Source of the DNA: Pseudomonas sp.
GTDB taxonomy: Bacteria; Pseudomonadota; Gammaproteobacteria; Pseudomonadales; Pseudomonadaceae
Assembly (NCBI GenBank): GCA_029239415.1
Contig: JAQZAY010000003.1
Span: forward strand, 1-41,746
Reading direction: 5' to 3'
DNA length: 41,746 bases
In this document: piece by piece, positions 17,479 through 25,784 of the stretch
How the letters are laid out: the number at the start of each line of letters is the position of its first letter
Position numbering within the stretch: the first letter of the stretch is position 1
Program-made: the position numbers and the translations under genes
Notes under the pieces: model-generated
Databases searched by the model: none
What the model was told of the DNA's origin: nothing
The model's input: only the letters and a program-made list of their open reading frames with translations

Positions 17479-18479
17479 TGGGCGTTCTCCTGGTCCAGTT
17501 GTCGTTGCGCGGTCTGTCCGCTCATGGCCATCGACAGCACGGCCATGCGCACCGCGATGCCGTAGGTCACCTGGTTGAGGATCACCGAGTGGGCGCCGTC
17601 GGCCACCGCCGACTCGATCTCCACGCCACGGTTGATCGGCCCCGGGTGCATGACGATGGCGTCCGGCTTGGCCCCGGCCAGGCGCGCGGTGGTCAGGCCG
17701 AACAGGCGGTAGAACTCGCCTTCGCTCGGCAGCAGGCCGCCCGCCATGCGCTCGCGCTGCAGGCGCAGCATGATGACGACGTCGACGTCCTTGAGGCCCT
17801 CGGCCAGGTCGGTGTAGACCTTGACCCCGTATTGCTCGATGCCGATCGGCAGCAGGGTCTTGGGACCGATCACGCGGATGTCCGGGCAGCCGAGCGCCTT
17901 GAGCGCGAGCATGTTCGAGCGCGCGACCCGCGAGTGCAGGATGTCGCCGACGATCGCCACCGACAGGTTCTCGAAGCTGCCCTTGTGCCGGCGGATGGTG
18001 AGCATGTCGAGCATGCCCTGGGTGGGGTGCGCGTGGCGGCCATCGCCCCCGTTGATGATGGCCACGTCGGGGCAGACATGCTCGGCGATGAAGTGGGCAG
18101 CGCCGGAGTCGGCATGGCGCACGACGAACATGTCGGCGGCCATCGCCTCGAGGTTGCGCAGGGTGTCGAACAGGGTCTCGCCCTTGCTGGTCGAGGAAGT
18201 CGACACGTTCAGGGTGATCACATCGGCCGACAGGCGCTGGGCAGCCAGCTCGAAAGTGGTGCGGGTGCGGGTTGAATTCTCGAAGAACACGTTGCAGACG
18301 GTCTTGCCGCGCAGCAACGGGACTTTCTTCACGGCCCGGGCGCCGACTTCAAGGAAGGAGTCGGCGGTGTCGAGGATCTCGGTCAGCAGTTCGCGAGGCA
18401 AACCGTCGAGCGAGAGGAAGTGGCGCAGCTGGCCCTGATCGTTGAGCTGCAGCGGGCGCTTGGCGTCGATTGGCGTCAT
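17475..18479 (-). CDS. pyrB: Aspartate carbamoyltransferase catalytic subunit
   Basis: PyrB condenses carbamoyl phosphate with aspartate, the committed step of pyrimidine synthesis. The 334-residue protein has the carbamoyl-phosphate loop [12 protein letters not shown] (S69-T70-R71-T72-R73), [12 protein letters not shown], and the aspartate-side residues in MLRLQRERM and [12 protein letters not shown]. The N-terminal ~20 residues before HFLSLDGL are longer than in E. coli PyrB, as seen in the class A enzymes that pair with PyrC'. It lies 12 bp after pyrR and overlaps pyrC'. Confidence 0.97.
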   Translation of the reverse strand: MTPIDAKRPLQLNDQGQLRHFLSLDGLPRELLTEILDTADSFLEVGARAVKKVPLLRGKTVCNVFFENSTRTRTTFELAAQRLSADVITLNVSTSSTSKGETLFDTLRNLEAMAADMFVVRHADSGAAHFIAEHVCPDVAIINGGDGRHAHPTQGMLDMLTIRRHKGSFENLSVAIVGDILHSRVARSNMLALKALGCPDIRVIGPKTLLPIGIEQYGVKVYTDLAEGLKDVDVVIMLRLQRERMAGGLLPSEGEFYRLFGLTTARLAGAKPDAIVMHPGPINRGVEIESAVADGAHSVILNQVTYGIAVRMAVLSMAMSGQTAQRQLDQENAQ

Positions 18480-18491
18480 CGCGGGGGACTC

Positions 18492-19010
18492 TTAGAGGGC
18501 GGAAGCGGAGGCGAGGTCCTGGCGCTCGAGGGCGAGCGGTGCGGGTCCAGTCAATTTTACCCGTTCATGGGCGGCCAGCGACAGGGTGGCGCCGAGCACG
18601 TTCGGCCGGATCGGCAGTTCGCCGGCGTCCAGGTCAAGCAGGCAGACGAGGGTCACGCTGGCCGGACGGCCGTAGTCGAACAGCTCATTGAGCGCGGCGC
18701 GGATGGTGCGGCCGCTCATCAGCACGTCGTCGACCAGCACCAGGTGCTGGCCTTCGATCTCGAACGGCAGCTCCGACGGGCGCACCTGCGGGTGCAGGCC
18801 ATTCTGGCTGAAGTCGTCGCGATAGAACGAGACATCCAGGGTACCCAGCGGGCTGTCGCTGCCGAGTGCTTCGAGCAGGGCCTGGGCGACCCACACGCCA
18901 CCGGTGCGGATGCCGATGAAACGCGGCTCGGCGATCTCGCGCCTGGCCAGGTGCGTGCGCAGGTCGACGGCCATCTGCCGGATCAGTTCGGCGGGGTTGG
19001 GTAGGCTCAT
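18492..19010 (-). CDS. pyrR: PyrR, pyrimidine regulatory protein / uracil phosphoribosyltransferase
   Basis: A type I phosphoribosyltransferase fold protein of 172 residues with the PRPP-binding loop [31 protein letters not shown] and [11 protein letters not shown]. PyrR proteins sense UMP/PRPP to control pyr genes by binding mRNA in Gram-positives; in pseudomonads a regulatory role is reported but its mechanism is less clear. The usual Gram-positive RNA-binding loop structure is not obvious upstream of pyrB, since the pyrR-pyrB gap is only 12 bp. It heads pyrR-pyrB-pyrC'. Confidence 0.92.
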   Translation of the reverse strand: MSLPNPAELIRQMAVDLRTHLARREIAEPRFIGIRTGGVWVAQALLEALGSDSPLGTLDVSFYRDDFSQNGLHPQVRPSELPFEIEGQHLVLVDDVLMSGRTIRAALNELFDYGRPASVTLVCLLDLDAGELPIRPNVLGATLSLAAHERVKLTGPAPLALERQDLASASAL

Positions 19011-19026
19011 GCTTGCTCCTCAAGAC

Positions 19027-19042
19027 GCCGGGCAGGCCCGGC
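19027..19042 (-). other. Short GC hairpin between ruvX and pyrR
   Basis: GCCGGGC-AG-GCCCGGC, a 7-bp stem with a 2-base spacer just upstream of the pyrR start. It has no U-run. It could pause transcription between ruvX and the pyr genes; nothing more can be said. Confidence 0.35.
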
Positions 19043-19056
19043 TTGAAACCGATGGG

Positions 19057-19488
19057 TTACGGCCCGGCGTTGGCGTCCAGCCAGCCTTGCAGGAGCAGGG
19101 CGGCGGCAATGGCATCGACCGGATTGTCGCGGTAGCTGCCGCGCTGGCCACCACGGGCCAGGCGTTCGCCCTTGGCCTCGAAGGTGGTCAGGCGTTCGTC
19201 GTGGGTATGCACGGGCAGGTTGAAGCGGCCATTGAGGCGACGCGCGAACTTTTCGGCGCGGGCGCTCATCTCGCTGGGGGTGCCGTCCATGTTGAGCGGC
19301 AGGCCCACGACGATGGCGTCGGGCTGCCACTCCTTGATCAGTTTTTCGACCTGGCCCCAGTCCGGGACGCCGTTCTGTGCCTTGAGGGTGCACAGCTCGC
19401 GGGCCTGGCCAGTGACCATCTGGGCGACGGCGACGCCGATCTGCCGGGTGCCATAGTCGAAGCCCAGCAGCAAGCGCAACTGGGCCAT
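19057..19488 (-). CDS. ruvX: RuvX/YqgF family Holliday-junction resolvase-like nuclease
   Basis: A 143-residue RNase H-fold protein. The family motifs are LLLGFDYGTRQIGVAVA (first catalytic Asp), IVVGLPLNMDGT, HTHDERLTTFEA and a C-terminal VDAIAAALLLQGWL helix with the last acidic residue. YqgF proteins are implicated in pre-16S rRNA processing and junction resolution; the in vivo substrate in Pseudomonas is not established from sequence. It shares one base with the yqgE stop (TGATG). Confidence 0.92.
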   Translation of the reverse strand: MAQLRLLLGFDYGTRQIGVAVAQMVTGQARELCTLKAQNGVPDWGQVEKLIKEWQPDAIVVGLPLNMDGTPSEMSARAEKFARRLNGRFNLPVHTHDERLTTFEAKGERLARGGQRGSYRDNPVDAIAAALLLQGWLDANAGP

Positions 19489-20057
19489 CAGGCGTGGCCC
19501 GCCTGGCTGGTCAGCAGGCTCAGGTTGATGCCCAGGCTGGCCGCTGCCGCGTCAAGGCGCAGGTCGCTGGCCGTGGCGAACAGGATCTCGGGGTCGAAGG
19601 GGCAGTTGAGCCAGGCGTTGTCGGCCAGCTCAGCTTCGAGCTGGCCCGCCTCCCAGCCGGCATAGCCGAGGGTGATCAGGCTCTTTTCCGGGCCCAGGCC
19701 ATCGGCGATGGCGAACAGCACATCCTGCGAAGTGGACAGCGACAGCCCGCCCAGCTCGACGGTCGCCTGGAAGCTGCATTCGCTCGAATGCAGCACGAAG
19801 CCACGGTCGGTCTGCACCGGACCGCCCCCATAGATCGGCACGCGCAGGCAACTGGCCGGCGGCTCGGTGTCGGGGCGCAGCTGCTCGAGGATATCGGCCA
19901 GGTTCAGTTCCTGCGGCCGGTTCACCACCAGGCCCATGGCACCATTGGCGGTGTGCTCGACGATGTAGGTGAGGGTCTGGGCAAAGTTCGGGTCCGCCAT
20001 GTGCGGCATGGCGATCAGGAACTGATGCTTGAGGTAGCTCGGGCTGAGGGTCTTCAT
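19488..20057 (-). CDS. YqgE/AlgH family protein
   Basis: A 189-residue DUF179 protein starting MKTLSPSYLKHQFLIAMPHMADPNF, with HTANGAMGLVVNRP, PIYGGGPVQTDRGFVLHS and ITLGYAGWEAGQLEAEL, all characteristic of YqgE/AlgH. The molecular role is not firmly known; AlgH was named for an effect on alginate regulation in P. aeruginosa. The ATG at 20057 is chosen because the upstream open frame continues into tonB and lacks similarity. It is coupled to ruvX. Confidence 0.92.
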   Translation of the reverse strand: MKTLSPSYLKHQFLIAMPHMADPNFAQTLTYIVEHTANGAMGLVVNRPQELNLADILEQLRPDTEPPASCLRVPIYGGGPVQTDRGFVLHSSECSFQATVELGGLSLSTSQDVLFAIADGLGPEKSLITLGYAGWEAGQLEAELADNAWLNCPFDPEILFATASDLRLDAAAASLGINLSLLTSQAGHA

Positions 20058-20097
20058 GGTTGATAGTGTGGCGTCGAGTGGCGAGGCTGACAAGGTA

Positions 20098-21000
20098 CTA
20101 GTTGCTGGATAACCGGTCGCCGCGGGCGAAGCGCCAGGTGCGGATGATCTCCAGGCGGTCGAATTCGGCCAGGTCGCCGGTGAACGGCGCGAACGGCGCG
20201 GCCAGGCGTACGATGCGCTGGGCAGCCTGGTCCAGTAGCGGCTGGCCGGACGACTCCAGCACCAGGACCTCGAACAGCGAGCCATCGCGGTTGATCGACA
20301 CCATCATCCGCAAGCTGCCGTAGATCTGCTGGCGGCGCGCTTCGTCGGGATAGTTGAGGTTGCCCACCCGCTCGACTTTCTTGCGCCATTCCTCCTTGTA
20401 CCAGGCGCCCTTGTCACGCATGGTCGAGGCGGCGTTCAAACGGTGGATGCGCGGACGCTTGGCGTACTTCTGCTGCTCGTTGGACAGCTCCGCCTCGAGG
20501 CTGGCGATCTGGCTGGACAACTGCGAGCTGTCGAACTCGGGCACGGCGGCCTTGGGCTTGGGCTGCGGCTTGCTTTCCCTGGGCTGGGCCTGGACCTTCT
20601 GGGCCTTGGGCGCCTGGGTCGTCACGGCCGACCTGGCCTGGGCAGGCACGGGCATCTCGGGCCGGGCCGCCGGTGGTGGGGTGACCTTGTTGACCTTGCT
20701 GTCCTGGAACGGCGCGACCTCGGTGGTGGTGGGCACCGCCTTCTTGTCCAGGGTGCCGCTGCCCTGCTGGTTTTCCTGTGCCTGGAAATCGGCCTTCTCC
20801 GGCGCCTTCTCGCTCTTGAAGGTGGCCAGGGTGATTTCCATGGTGCGGCGGATCTCGGTGGGCTCGGTGAACGAGAAGCCTACCCCCAGGATCAGCGCCA
20901 GGTGCACCAGGGCCGCCAGGAACAGGGTGAAGCCGAGCCGGTCCATCGGGCGTACGCGCGGCGGAGTCAGTTCAGGGGGGATGTCAGCAGGCAGCGTCAT
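20098..21000 (-). CDS. Energy transducer TonB-like protein (TonB3 type)
   Basis: A 300-residue periplasm-spanning TonB-like protein. There is one membrane helix near residues 21-43 (LGFTLFLAALVHLALILGVG region), a Pro/Lys-rich periplasmic stretch (KPQPKPKAAVPE), a helix with Gln/Glu (SQIASLEAELSNEQQKYAK), and a C-terminal TonB domain (NLNYPDEARRQQIYGSLRM to IIRTWRF). In P. aeruginosa the gene in this spot is tonB3, reported to affect twitching motility, and the neighbouring genes here are pil/chp too. No exbB/exbD is adjacent. ATG at 21000 was taken; a TTG one codon upstream is possible. Confidence 0.88.
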   Translation of the reverse strand: MTLPADIPPELTPPRVRPMDRLGFTLFLAALVHLALILGVGFSFTEPTEIRRTMEITLATFKSEKAPEKADFQAQENQQGSGTLDKKAVPTTTEVAPFQDSKVNKVTPPPAARPEMPVPAQARSAVTTQAPKAQKVQAQPRESKPQPKPKAAVPEFDSSQLSSQIASLEAELSNEQQKYAKRPRIHRLNAASTMRDKGAWYKEEWRKKVERVGNLNYPDEARRQQIYGSLRMMVSINRDGSLFEVLVLESSGQPLLDQAAQRIVRLAAPFAPFTGDLAEFDRLEIIRTWRFARGDRLSSN

Positions 21001-21019
21001 CAACTATCTCGGGAAAAAC

Positions 21020-21122
21020 GGTTACAAGCGGCATGCGGCATGCGGCATGCGGCAAGCAAAAGCCGAGCATGCGTTGGCCGTTCATGACCTTGCTTGCTTG
21101 AAGCTTACAGCTTGCAGCTGCG
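21020..21122. repeat. Interspersed repeat with 7-bp tandem, between gshB and tonB
   Basis: GCGGCAT is repeated three times plus a fourth variant (GCGGCAA) at 21028-21055. It is followed by GCTTGAAGCTTACAGCTTG at 21096-21114, which matches 18 of 19 bases at 40404-40422 downstream of ahcY. This is a dispersed Pseudomonas repeat family, here filling the gap between gshB and tonB. Confidence 0.65.
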
Positions 21123-21128
21123 GTTGAG

Positions 21129-22082
21129 TCAGCGCGACTTGAGCTGGCGATCAATGGCGTCCATCAGCTGCGCGCCGATGCGCGTGCCGTAGGCATTGTC
21201 GATTTCGCGGATGCAGGTCGGGCTGGTCACGTTGATTTCGGTGAGATAGTCGCCGATCACGTCCAGGCCGACGAACAGAAGCCCTTTCTCGCGCAGGGTC
21301 GGGCCGACCTGGGCGGCGATCCAGCGATCGCGTTCGCTCAGCTCGCGCGCCTCGCCGCGCCCGCCTGCGGCCAGGTTGCCGCGGGTCTCGCCGCTGGCCG
21401 GGATGCGCGCCAGGCAGTAGGGCACCGGCTCGCCGTCGATCATCAGGATGCGCTTGTCACCGTCCTTGATGGCTGGCAGGAAGGCCTGGGCCATGATCTG
21501 CTGCTGGCCATGCTGGGTGAGGGTCTCGAGGATCACCGACAGGTTGGGATCGCCCTGGCGATGGCGGAACACCGACGCGCCGCCCATGCCGTCCAGCGGC
21601 TTGAGGATCACATCGCCATGGGTGGCGGCGAACTCACGCAGGATATCGGCGCGACGGCTGACCAGGGTGGGTGCCATGCACTGGGGAAAACGCGTGGCGA
21701 ACAGCTTTTCGTTGCAGTCGCGCAGGCTCTGCGGACGATTGACCACCAGCACGCCCTCGGCCTCGGCTTGCTCGAGCAGGTAGGTGCTGTAGACGAACTC
21801 CATGTCGAAGGGCGGGTCCTTGCGCATCAGCAGGGTGTCCAGTTCGCTCAGCGCGCTGTCCTGTTCCTCGCCCAGCTCGTACCAGCGCGCCGGGTCGGCG
21901 AAGACCTTCAGGGGGCGCATGCGGGCGCGGGCCTGGCCGGCACCCTGGTAGAGATCGCGCTGCTCCATGTAGAACAGCGACCAGCCGCGTTCCTGGGCAG
22001 CCAGCAGCATGGCCAGCGAGCTGTCCTTCTTGTAGGAGATGCCCGCAATGGGGTCCATGACAATCCCGAGGCGAACGCTCAT
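21129..22082 (-). CDS. gshB: Glutathione synthetase
   Basis: GshB joins gamma-glutamylcysteine and glycine using ATP. The 317-residue ATP-grasp enzyme starts MSVRLGIVMDPIAGISYKKDSSLAML, with VVNRPQSLRDCNEKLFATRFP, VILKPLDGMGGASVFR (ATP-binding), KRILMIDGEPVPYCLARIP, GNLAAGGRGEA and DVIGDYLTEINVTSPTC (glycine/metal site). All match the bacterial family. It diverges from pilG across a 266-bp gap. Confidence 0.97.
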   Translation of the reverse strand: MSVRLGIVMDPIAGISYKKDSSLAMLLAAQERGWSLFYMEQRDLYQGAGQARARMRPLKVFADPARWYELGEEQDSALSELDTLLMRKDPPFDMEFVYSTYLLEQAEAEGVLVVNRPQSLRDCNEKLFATRFPQCMAPTLVSRRADILREFAATHGDVILKPLDGMGGASVFRHRQGDPNLSVILETLTQHGQQQIMAQAFLPAIKDGDKRILMIDGEPVPYCLARIPASGETRGNLAAGGRGEARELSERDRWIAAQVGPTLREKGLLFVGLDVIGDYLTEINVTSPTCIREIDNAYGTRIGAQLMDAIDRQLKSR

Positions 22083-22247
22083 GGGTAGTTCCTCTGGGCG
22101 GCGTGAGCCGCGGTGGTTCGAATGAAAAGTGGCGTCAGGGTGGCGCTCGCGGCGCGGATGGTCAAGGGGTAGCGACTCACGGGCCGGTGGTCCAATGGTA
22201 TGCCTTCCCGGAGTGTGCTAAAAAGGCCTCATTCAGCGGCAAGCCTT

Positions 22248-22312
22248 GGGCCTTGAGCTGCAAGAGAAGCATGTCCTGCAGCGATCCGCTTTTCTCTTGC
22301 AGCTCGAGGCCT
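22248..22312 (+). other. Long stem-loop in the pilG leader
   Basis: GAGCTGCAAGAGAA (22255-22268) and TTCTCTTGCAGCTC (22292-22305) are perfect 14-bp arms around a 23-base loop. The stem extends outward to ~20 bp through GGGCCTT/GAGGCCT with one or two G-U pairs. It ends 36 bp upstream of the pilG ATG, has no U-run, and lies in the divergent gshB-pilG gap, so it belongs to the pilG 5' leader or is a repeat remnant. Confidence 0.6.
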
Positions 22313-22348
22313 GCAGCGTGTCGCGCGGGCAGCGATGGTAGCGCACAT

Positions 22349-22750
22349 ATGGAACAGCCACTGAAGGTGATGGTGATCGACGATTCGCGCACGATCCGCC
22401 GCACCGCCCAGATGTTGCTCGGCGAAGCAGGCTGCGAGGTGGTTACCGCCTGCGATGGCTTCGATGCGCTGGCCAAGATCGTCGACCACCAGCCCCGGAT
22501 CATCTTTGCCGATGTCCTGATGCCGCGCCTGGACGGTTACCAGACCTGCGCCCTGATCAAGCACAACAGCGCCTTCAAGGACACTCCGGTGATCCTCCTG
22601 TCCTCGCGGGACGGCCTGTTCGACAAGGCCCGCGGACGGATGATGGGCTGCGATCAGTTTCTTACCAAGCCTTTCAGCAAGGACGAACTGCTCGATGCGA
22701 TCAAGGCCCACGTGCCCGGGTTCGCCGCGCAAGAACAACACGCACCCTGA
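22349..22750 (+). CDS. pilG: PilG-type single-domain response regulator (CheY-like)
   Basis: A 133-residue receiver-only protein of the Chp system: DD at residues 11-12, phospho-acceptor Asp55 in IIFADVLMPRLDG, the switch region VILLSSRDG and conserved Lys in FLTKPFSK. It is very close to P. aeruginosa PilG, which is phosphorylated by ChpA and controls type IV pilus extension and cAMP. I start at MEQPLKVMVIDDS; the frame is open further upstream but reads through the leader stem-loop. There is no strong ribosome site before this ATG. Confidence 0.93.
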   Translation: MEQPLKVMVIDDSRTIRRTAQMLLGEAGCEVVTACDGFDALAKIVDHQPRIIFADVLMPRLDGYQTCALIKHNSAFKDTPVILLSSRDGLFDKARGRMMGCDQFLTKPFSKDELLDAIKAHVPGFAAQEQHAP

Positions 22751-22795
22751 CCTCGCCTGCCCAGGCGGCGTCCTTTTCCTTCATGGGGAAACAGC

Positions 22796-23161
22796 ATGGC
22801 CCGAGTTCTGATTGTCGACGACTCGCCGACAGAAATGTACAAATTGAGCGCGATGCTCGAAAAGCATGGCCACCAGGTGCTCAAGGCGGTCAACGGCGCC
22901 GATGGCGTGGCATTGGCACGCCAGGAAAGGCCCGATGCCGTCCTGATGGACATCGTCATGCCCGGCATGAACGGCTTCCAGGCCACCCGTCAACTGAGCA
23001 AGGACCCGGACACCAAGGCAATCCCGGTGATCATCGTCACCACCAAGGACCAGGAAACCGACAAGGTCTGGGGCGAGCGCCAGGGCGCGCGCGACTACCT
23101 GGTCAAGCCGATTGACGAAGACACCCTGGTCAAGAAGCTCAAAGGCGTGCTGCCCGCTTGA
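22796..23161 (+). CDS. pilH: PilH-type single-domain response regulator (CheY-like)
   Basis: A 121-residue receiver: VDD at 7-9, phospho-acceptor Asp52 in AVLMDIVMPGMNG, IIVTTKDQ switch, and Lys in DYLVKPID. Family knowledge: PilH is a second regulator of ChpA that opposes PilG, probably as a phosphate sink. The gene is 45 bp after pilG and its stop overlaps the TTG start of pilI by 4 bp. Confidence 0.94.
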   Translation: MARVLIVDDSPTEMYKLSAMLEKHGHQVLKAVNGADGVALARQERPDAVLMDIVMPGMNGFQATRQLSKDPDTKAIPVIIVTTKDQETDKVWGERQGARDYLVKPIDEDTLVKKLKGVLPA

Positions 23162-23712
23162 CCACGCGCCCCCAGGGCGCGTCGCTGACCGCCTTCGAGC
23201 TGCTGCTCGACATTGACCGGCGCTGCCGCCTGCTGGTGGCCGACCAGCCCCATCAGGAAACCCGCGTCGAGCACTGGAGCGGCATCGGCTTTCGCGTGGA
23301 CGGCCAGTGGTTCGTGGCGCCCATGGGCGAAGTCGCCGAAGTGCTGCACGAACCGCGCAGCAGTCGCGTACCCGGGGTACAGTCCTGGGTCTGCGGGGTG
23401 GCCAACCTGCGTGGCCGGCTGCTGCCGGTGATGGACCTGAGCGGCTTCTTCGGCCTTGGGGCTTGCGCCCTTGGCAAGCAGCGCCGGGTGCTGGTGCTCG
23501 ACACCGAGGGATTGTTCGCCGGGCTGCTGGTCGATGAGGTGCTGGGCCTGCAGCACTTTTCCCTGCAGAGCCTGGAGCTGTCGCCGCCGAGCCCGCTGAT
23601 CGAGGCCGCAGCGCCGTTCGTGCAGGGGCATTTTGCCCGCGAGCGCAACTGGGCGATCTTCAGCCCGCTGGCCCTGGCCCAGGCGCCGGGCTTTCTCGAT
23701 GTGGCGCTGTAG
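23158..23712 (+). CDS. pilI: PilI, CheW-like coupling protein
   Basis: A 184-residue CheW-domain protein linking the PilJ receptor to ChpA. The CheW core runs from [21 protein letters not shown] through [27 protein letters not shown] to the C-terminal beta-barrel half. The start is TTG at 23158, overlapping the pilH stop (TTGA) and giving a protein of normal length. pilJ begins 13 bp after. Confidence 0.93.
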   Translation: MTTRPQGASLTAFELLLDIDRRCRLLVADQPHQETRVEHWSGIGFRVDGQWFVAPMGEVAEVLHEPRSSRVPGVQSWVCGVANLRGRLLPVMDLSGFFGLGACALGKQRRVLVLDTEGLFAGLLVDEVLGLQHFSLQSLELSPPSPLIEAAAPFVQGHFARERNWAIFSPLALAQAPGFLDVAL

Positions 23713-23725
23713 AGGACAAGTCGAC

Positions 23726-25774
23726 GTGAGCCAACCCCCAAGCCCGAGCGCCAACCCGCCCCTGCGCAGCACCGTGCAGATCGCCGTGCTGTTCATCGTG
23801 CTGATCCTGTCGATCATTTTGCTGTTCGCCAATTTCGCCTACCTCAACACCCAGTCCAACTACGACAAGCAGTACATCGGGCATGCCGGCGAACTGCGCG
23901 TGCTGTCCCAGCGCATCGCCAAGAACGCCACCGAGGCGGCAGCCGGCAAGAGCCTGGCGTTCAAGCTGCTGAGCGACGCGCGCAACGATTTCGAGCGGCG
24001 CTGGGGCTACCTGCGCCATGGCGACAAGGCCACCGCCCTGCCAGAGGCGCCGCCCGCAGTGCGCGACGAGATGGACGCGGTCAAGCGCGACTGGGAAAAC
24101 CTGCGCAAGAACACCGATACCATCCTGGCCAGCGAGCAGACGGTGCTGTCCCTGCACCAGGTTGCCGCGACCCTGGCCGAGACCGTGCCGCAGCTGCAGG
24201 TCGAGTATGAGAAAGTGGTCGAGATCCTGCTCAAGAGCGGCGCGCCGGCCAGCCAGGTCGCCGTTGCCCAGCGCCAGTTGCTGCTGGCCGAGCGTATCCT
24301 GGGCTCGGTCAATACCGTGCTGGCCGGCGACGATGCCTCGGTGCAGGCCGCCGGTGTCTTTGGCCGCGACGCCAACCGCTTTGGCCAGGTGCTCGAAGGC
24401 ATGCTGGACGGCAATCCGACGATCCAGGTGACCCGCGTCGAGGACGCCGACGCCCGGGCGCGCCTCGCCGAGATCGCCGAGCTGTTCCAGTTCGTGGCGG
24501 GATCGGTCGACGAGATACTCGAGACCTCGCCCGAGTTGCTGCGCGTGCGCGAGGCCGCCGGCAATATCTTCAGCCTGTCGCAGACCTTGCTCGACGAGGC
24601 CTCGCACCTGGCCAACAGCCTCGAGAACCTGGCCAGCGGGCGCACCCTGGCTACCGTCGGGGGCTACGGGCTGGGCCTGCTGGCACTGGCATCGATCATC
24701 CTGATCGGCCTGGTGATGGTGCGCACCACTCGCCAGCAGTTGCGCGAGACGGCCGAGAAGAACGAACGCAACCAGCAGGCGATCATGCGCCTGCTCGATG
24801 AGATCGAAGAGCTGGCCGACGGCGACCTGACCGTCACCGTGTCGGTCACCGAGGAATTCACCGGCGCCATTGCCGACTCGATCAACTATTCGGTCGACCA
24901 GCTGCGCGACCTGGTGACGACCATCAACCACAGCGCCGTGCAGGTGGCCAGCGCCGTGCAGGACACCAAGACCACCGCGCGCCTGCTGGTCAAGGCCTCC
25001 GAGCACCAGGCCGAACAGATCAGCGAAGCCTCGCTGGCGGTCGGCGACATGGTCGAGTCCATCGACCGGGTATCGGCGCATGCCTACGAGTCGGCGAAGG
25101 TGGCCGAGCGTTCGGTGGCCATTGCCAACAAGGGCAACGAGGTGGTGCACAACACCATCAACGGCATGGACAACATCCGCGAGCAGATCCAGGACACCGC
25201 CAAGCGGATCAAGCGCCTGGGCGAATCGTCCCAGGAAATCGGCGATATCGTCAGCCTGATCGACGACATCGCCGACCAGACCAACATCCTTGCGCTCAAT
25301 GCTGCCATCCAGGCCTCGCTGGCCGGTGAAGCCGGGCGCGGCTTTGCCGTGGTCGCCGACGAGGTGCAGCGCCTGGCCGAGCGTTCGTCTTCGGCCACGC
25401 GACAGATCGAGGCCCTGGTGCGAGCCATCCAGGCCGATACCAACGAGGCGGTGATCTCCATGGAACAGACCACCGCCGAAGTGGTGCGCGGCGCGCGCCT
25501 GGCACAGGACGCGGGGGTCTCGCTGGCCGAGATCGAAGGGGTCTCGCAGACGCTTGCCGAACTGATCCACCGCATCTCCGACGCTGCCCAGCTGCAGACC
25601 TCCTCGGCCGGGCAGATTTCCCACACCATGGCGGTGATCCAGCAGATCACCGCGCAAACCTCCGCAGGCTCCACCGCGACCGCCGACAGCATTCGTCACC
25701 TGGCGCGCATGGCCAGCGAAATGCGCCGCTCGGTATCCGGTTTCACCCTGCCGGCCCCGGCCGAGCGCCCATGA
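23726..25774 (+). CDS. pilJ: PilJ, methyl-accepting chemoreceptor of the Chp system
   Basis: A 682-residue receptor: N-terminal membrane helix ([21 protein letters not shown]), a PilJ-type periplasmic domain with [20 protein letters not shown], a second membrane helix ([18 protein letters not shown]), HAMP, and a signalling domain with the hairpin tip [18 protein letters not shown] and [18 protein letters not shown]. Length and order match P. aeruginosa PilJ (682). I chose GTG at 23726, which matches that length; an upstream in-frame ATG would overlap pilI by ~80 bp. chpA begins 10 bp after its stop, so pilK is not between them. Confidence 0.95.
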   Translation: MSQPPSPSANPPLRSTVQIAVLFIVLILSIILLFANFAYLNTQSNYDKQYIGHAGELRVLSQRIAKNATEAAAGKSLAFKLLSDARNDFERRWGYLRHGDKATALPEAPPAVRDEMDAVKRDWENLRKNTDTILASEQTVLSLHQVAATLAETVPQLQVEYEKVVEILLKSGAPASQVAVAQRQLLLAERILGSVNTVLAGDDASVQAAGVFGRDANRFGQVLEGMLDGNPTIQVTRVEDADARARLAEIAELFQFVAGSVDEILETSPELLRVREAAGNIFSLSQTLLDEASHLANSLENLASGRTLATVGGYGLGLLALASIILIGLVMVRTTRQQLRETAEKNERNQQAIMRLLDEIEELADGDLTVTVSVTEEFTGAIADSINYSVDQLRDLVTTINHSAVQVASAVQDTKTTARLLVKASEHQAEQISEASLAVGDMVESIDRVSAHAYESAKVAERSVAIANKGNEVVHNTINGMDNIREQIQDTAKRIKRLGESSQEIGDIVSLIDDIADQTNILALNAAIQASLAGEAGRGFAVVADEVQRLAERSSSATRQIEALVRAIQADTNEAVISMEQTTAEVVRGARLAQDAGVSLAEIEGVSQTLAELIHRISDAAQLQTSSAGQISHTMAVIQQITAQTSAGSTATADSIRHLARMASEMRRSVSGFTLPAPAERP

Positions 25775-25784
25775 GGAATTGAGC

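Noticed and set aside
18480..18491. PyrR-responsive RNA attenuator upstream of pyrB
   Set aside because: Only 12 bp separate pyrR and pyrB, too short for an antiterminator/terminator pair.
21028..21055. CRISPR-like array
   Set aside because: Units are 7 bp and contiguous, with no spacers and no cas genes.
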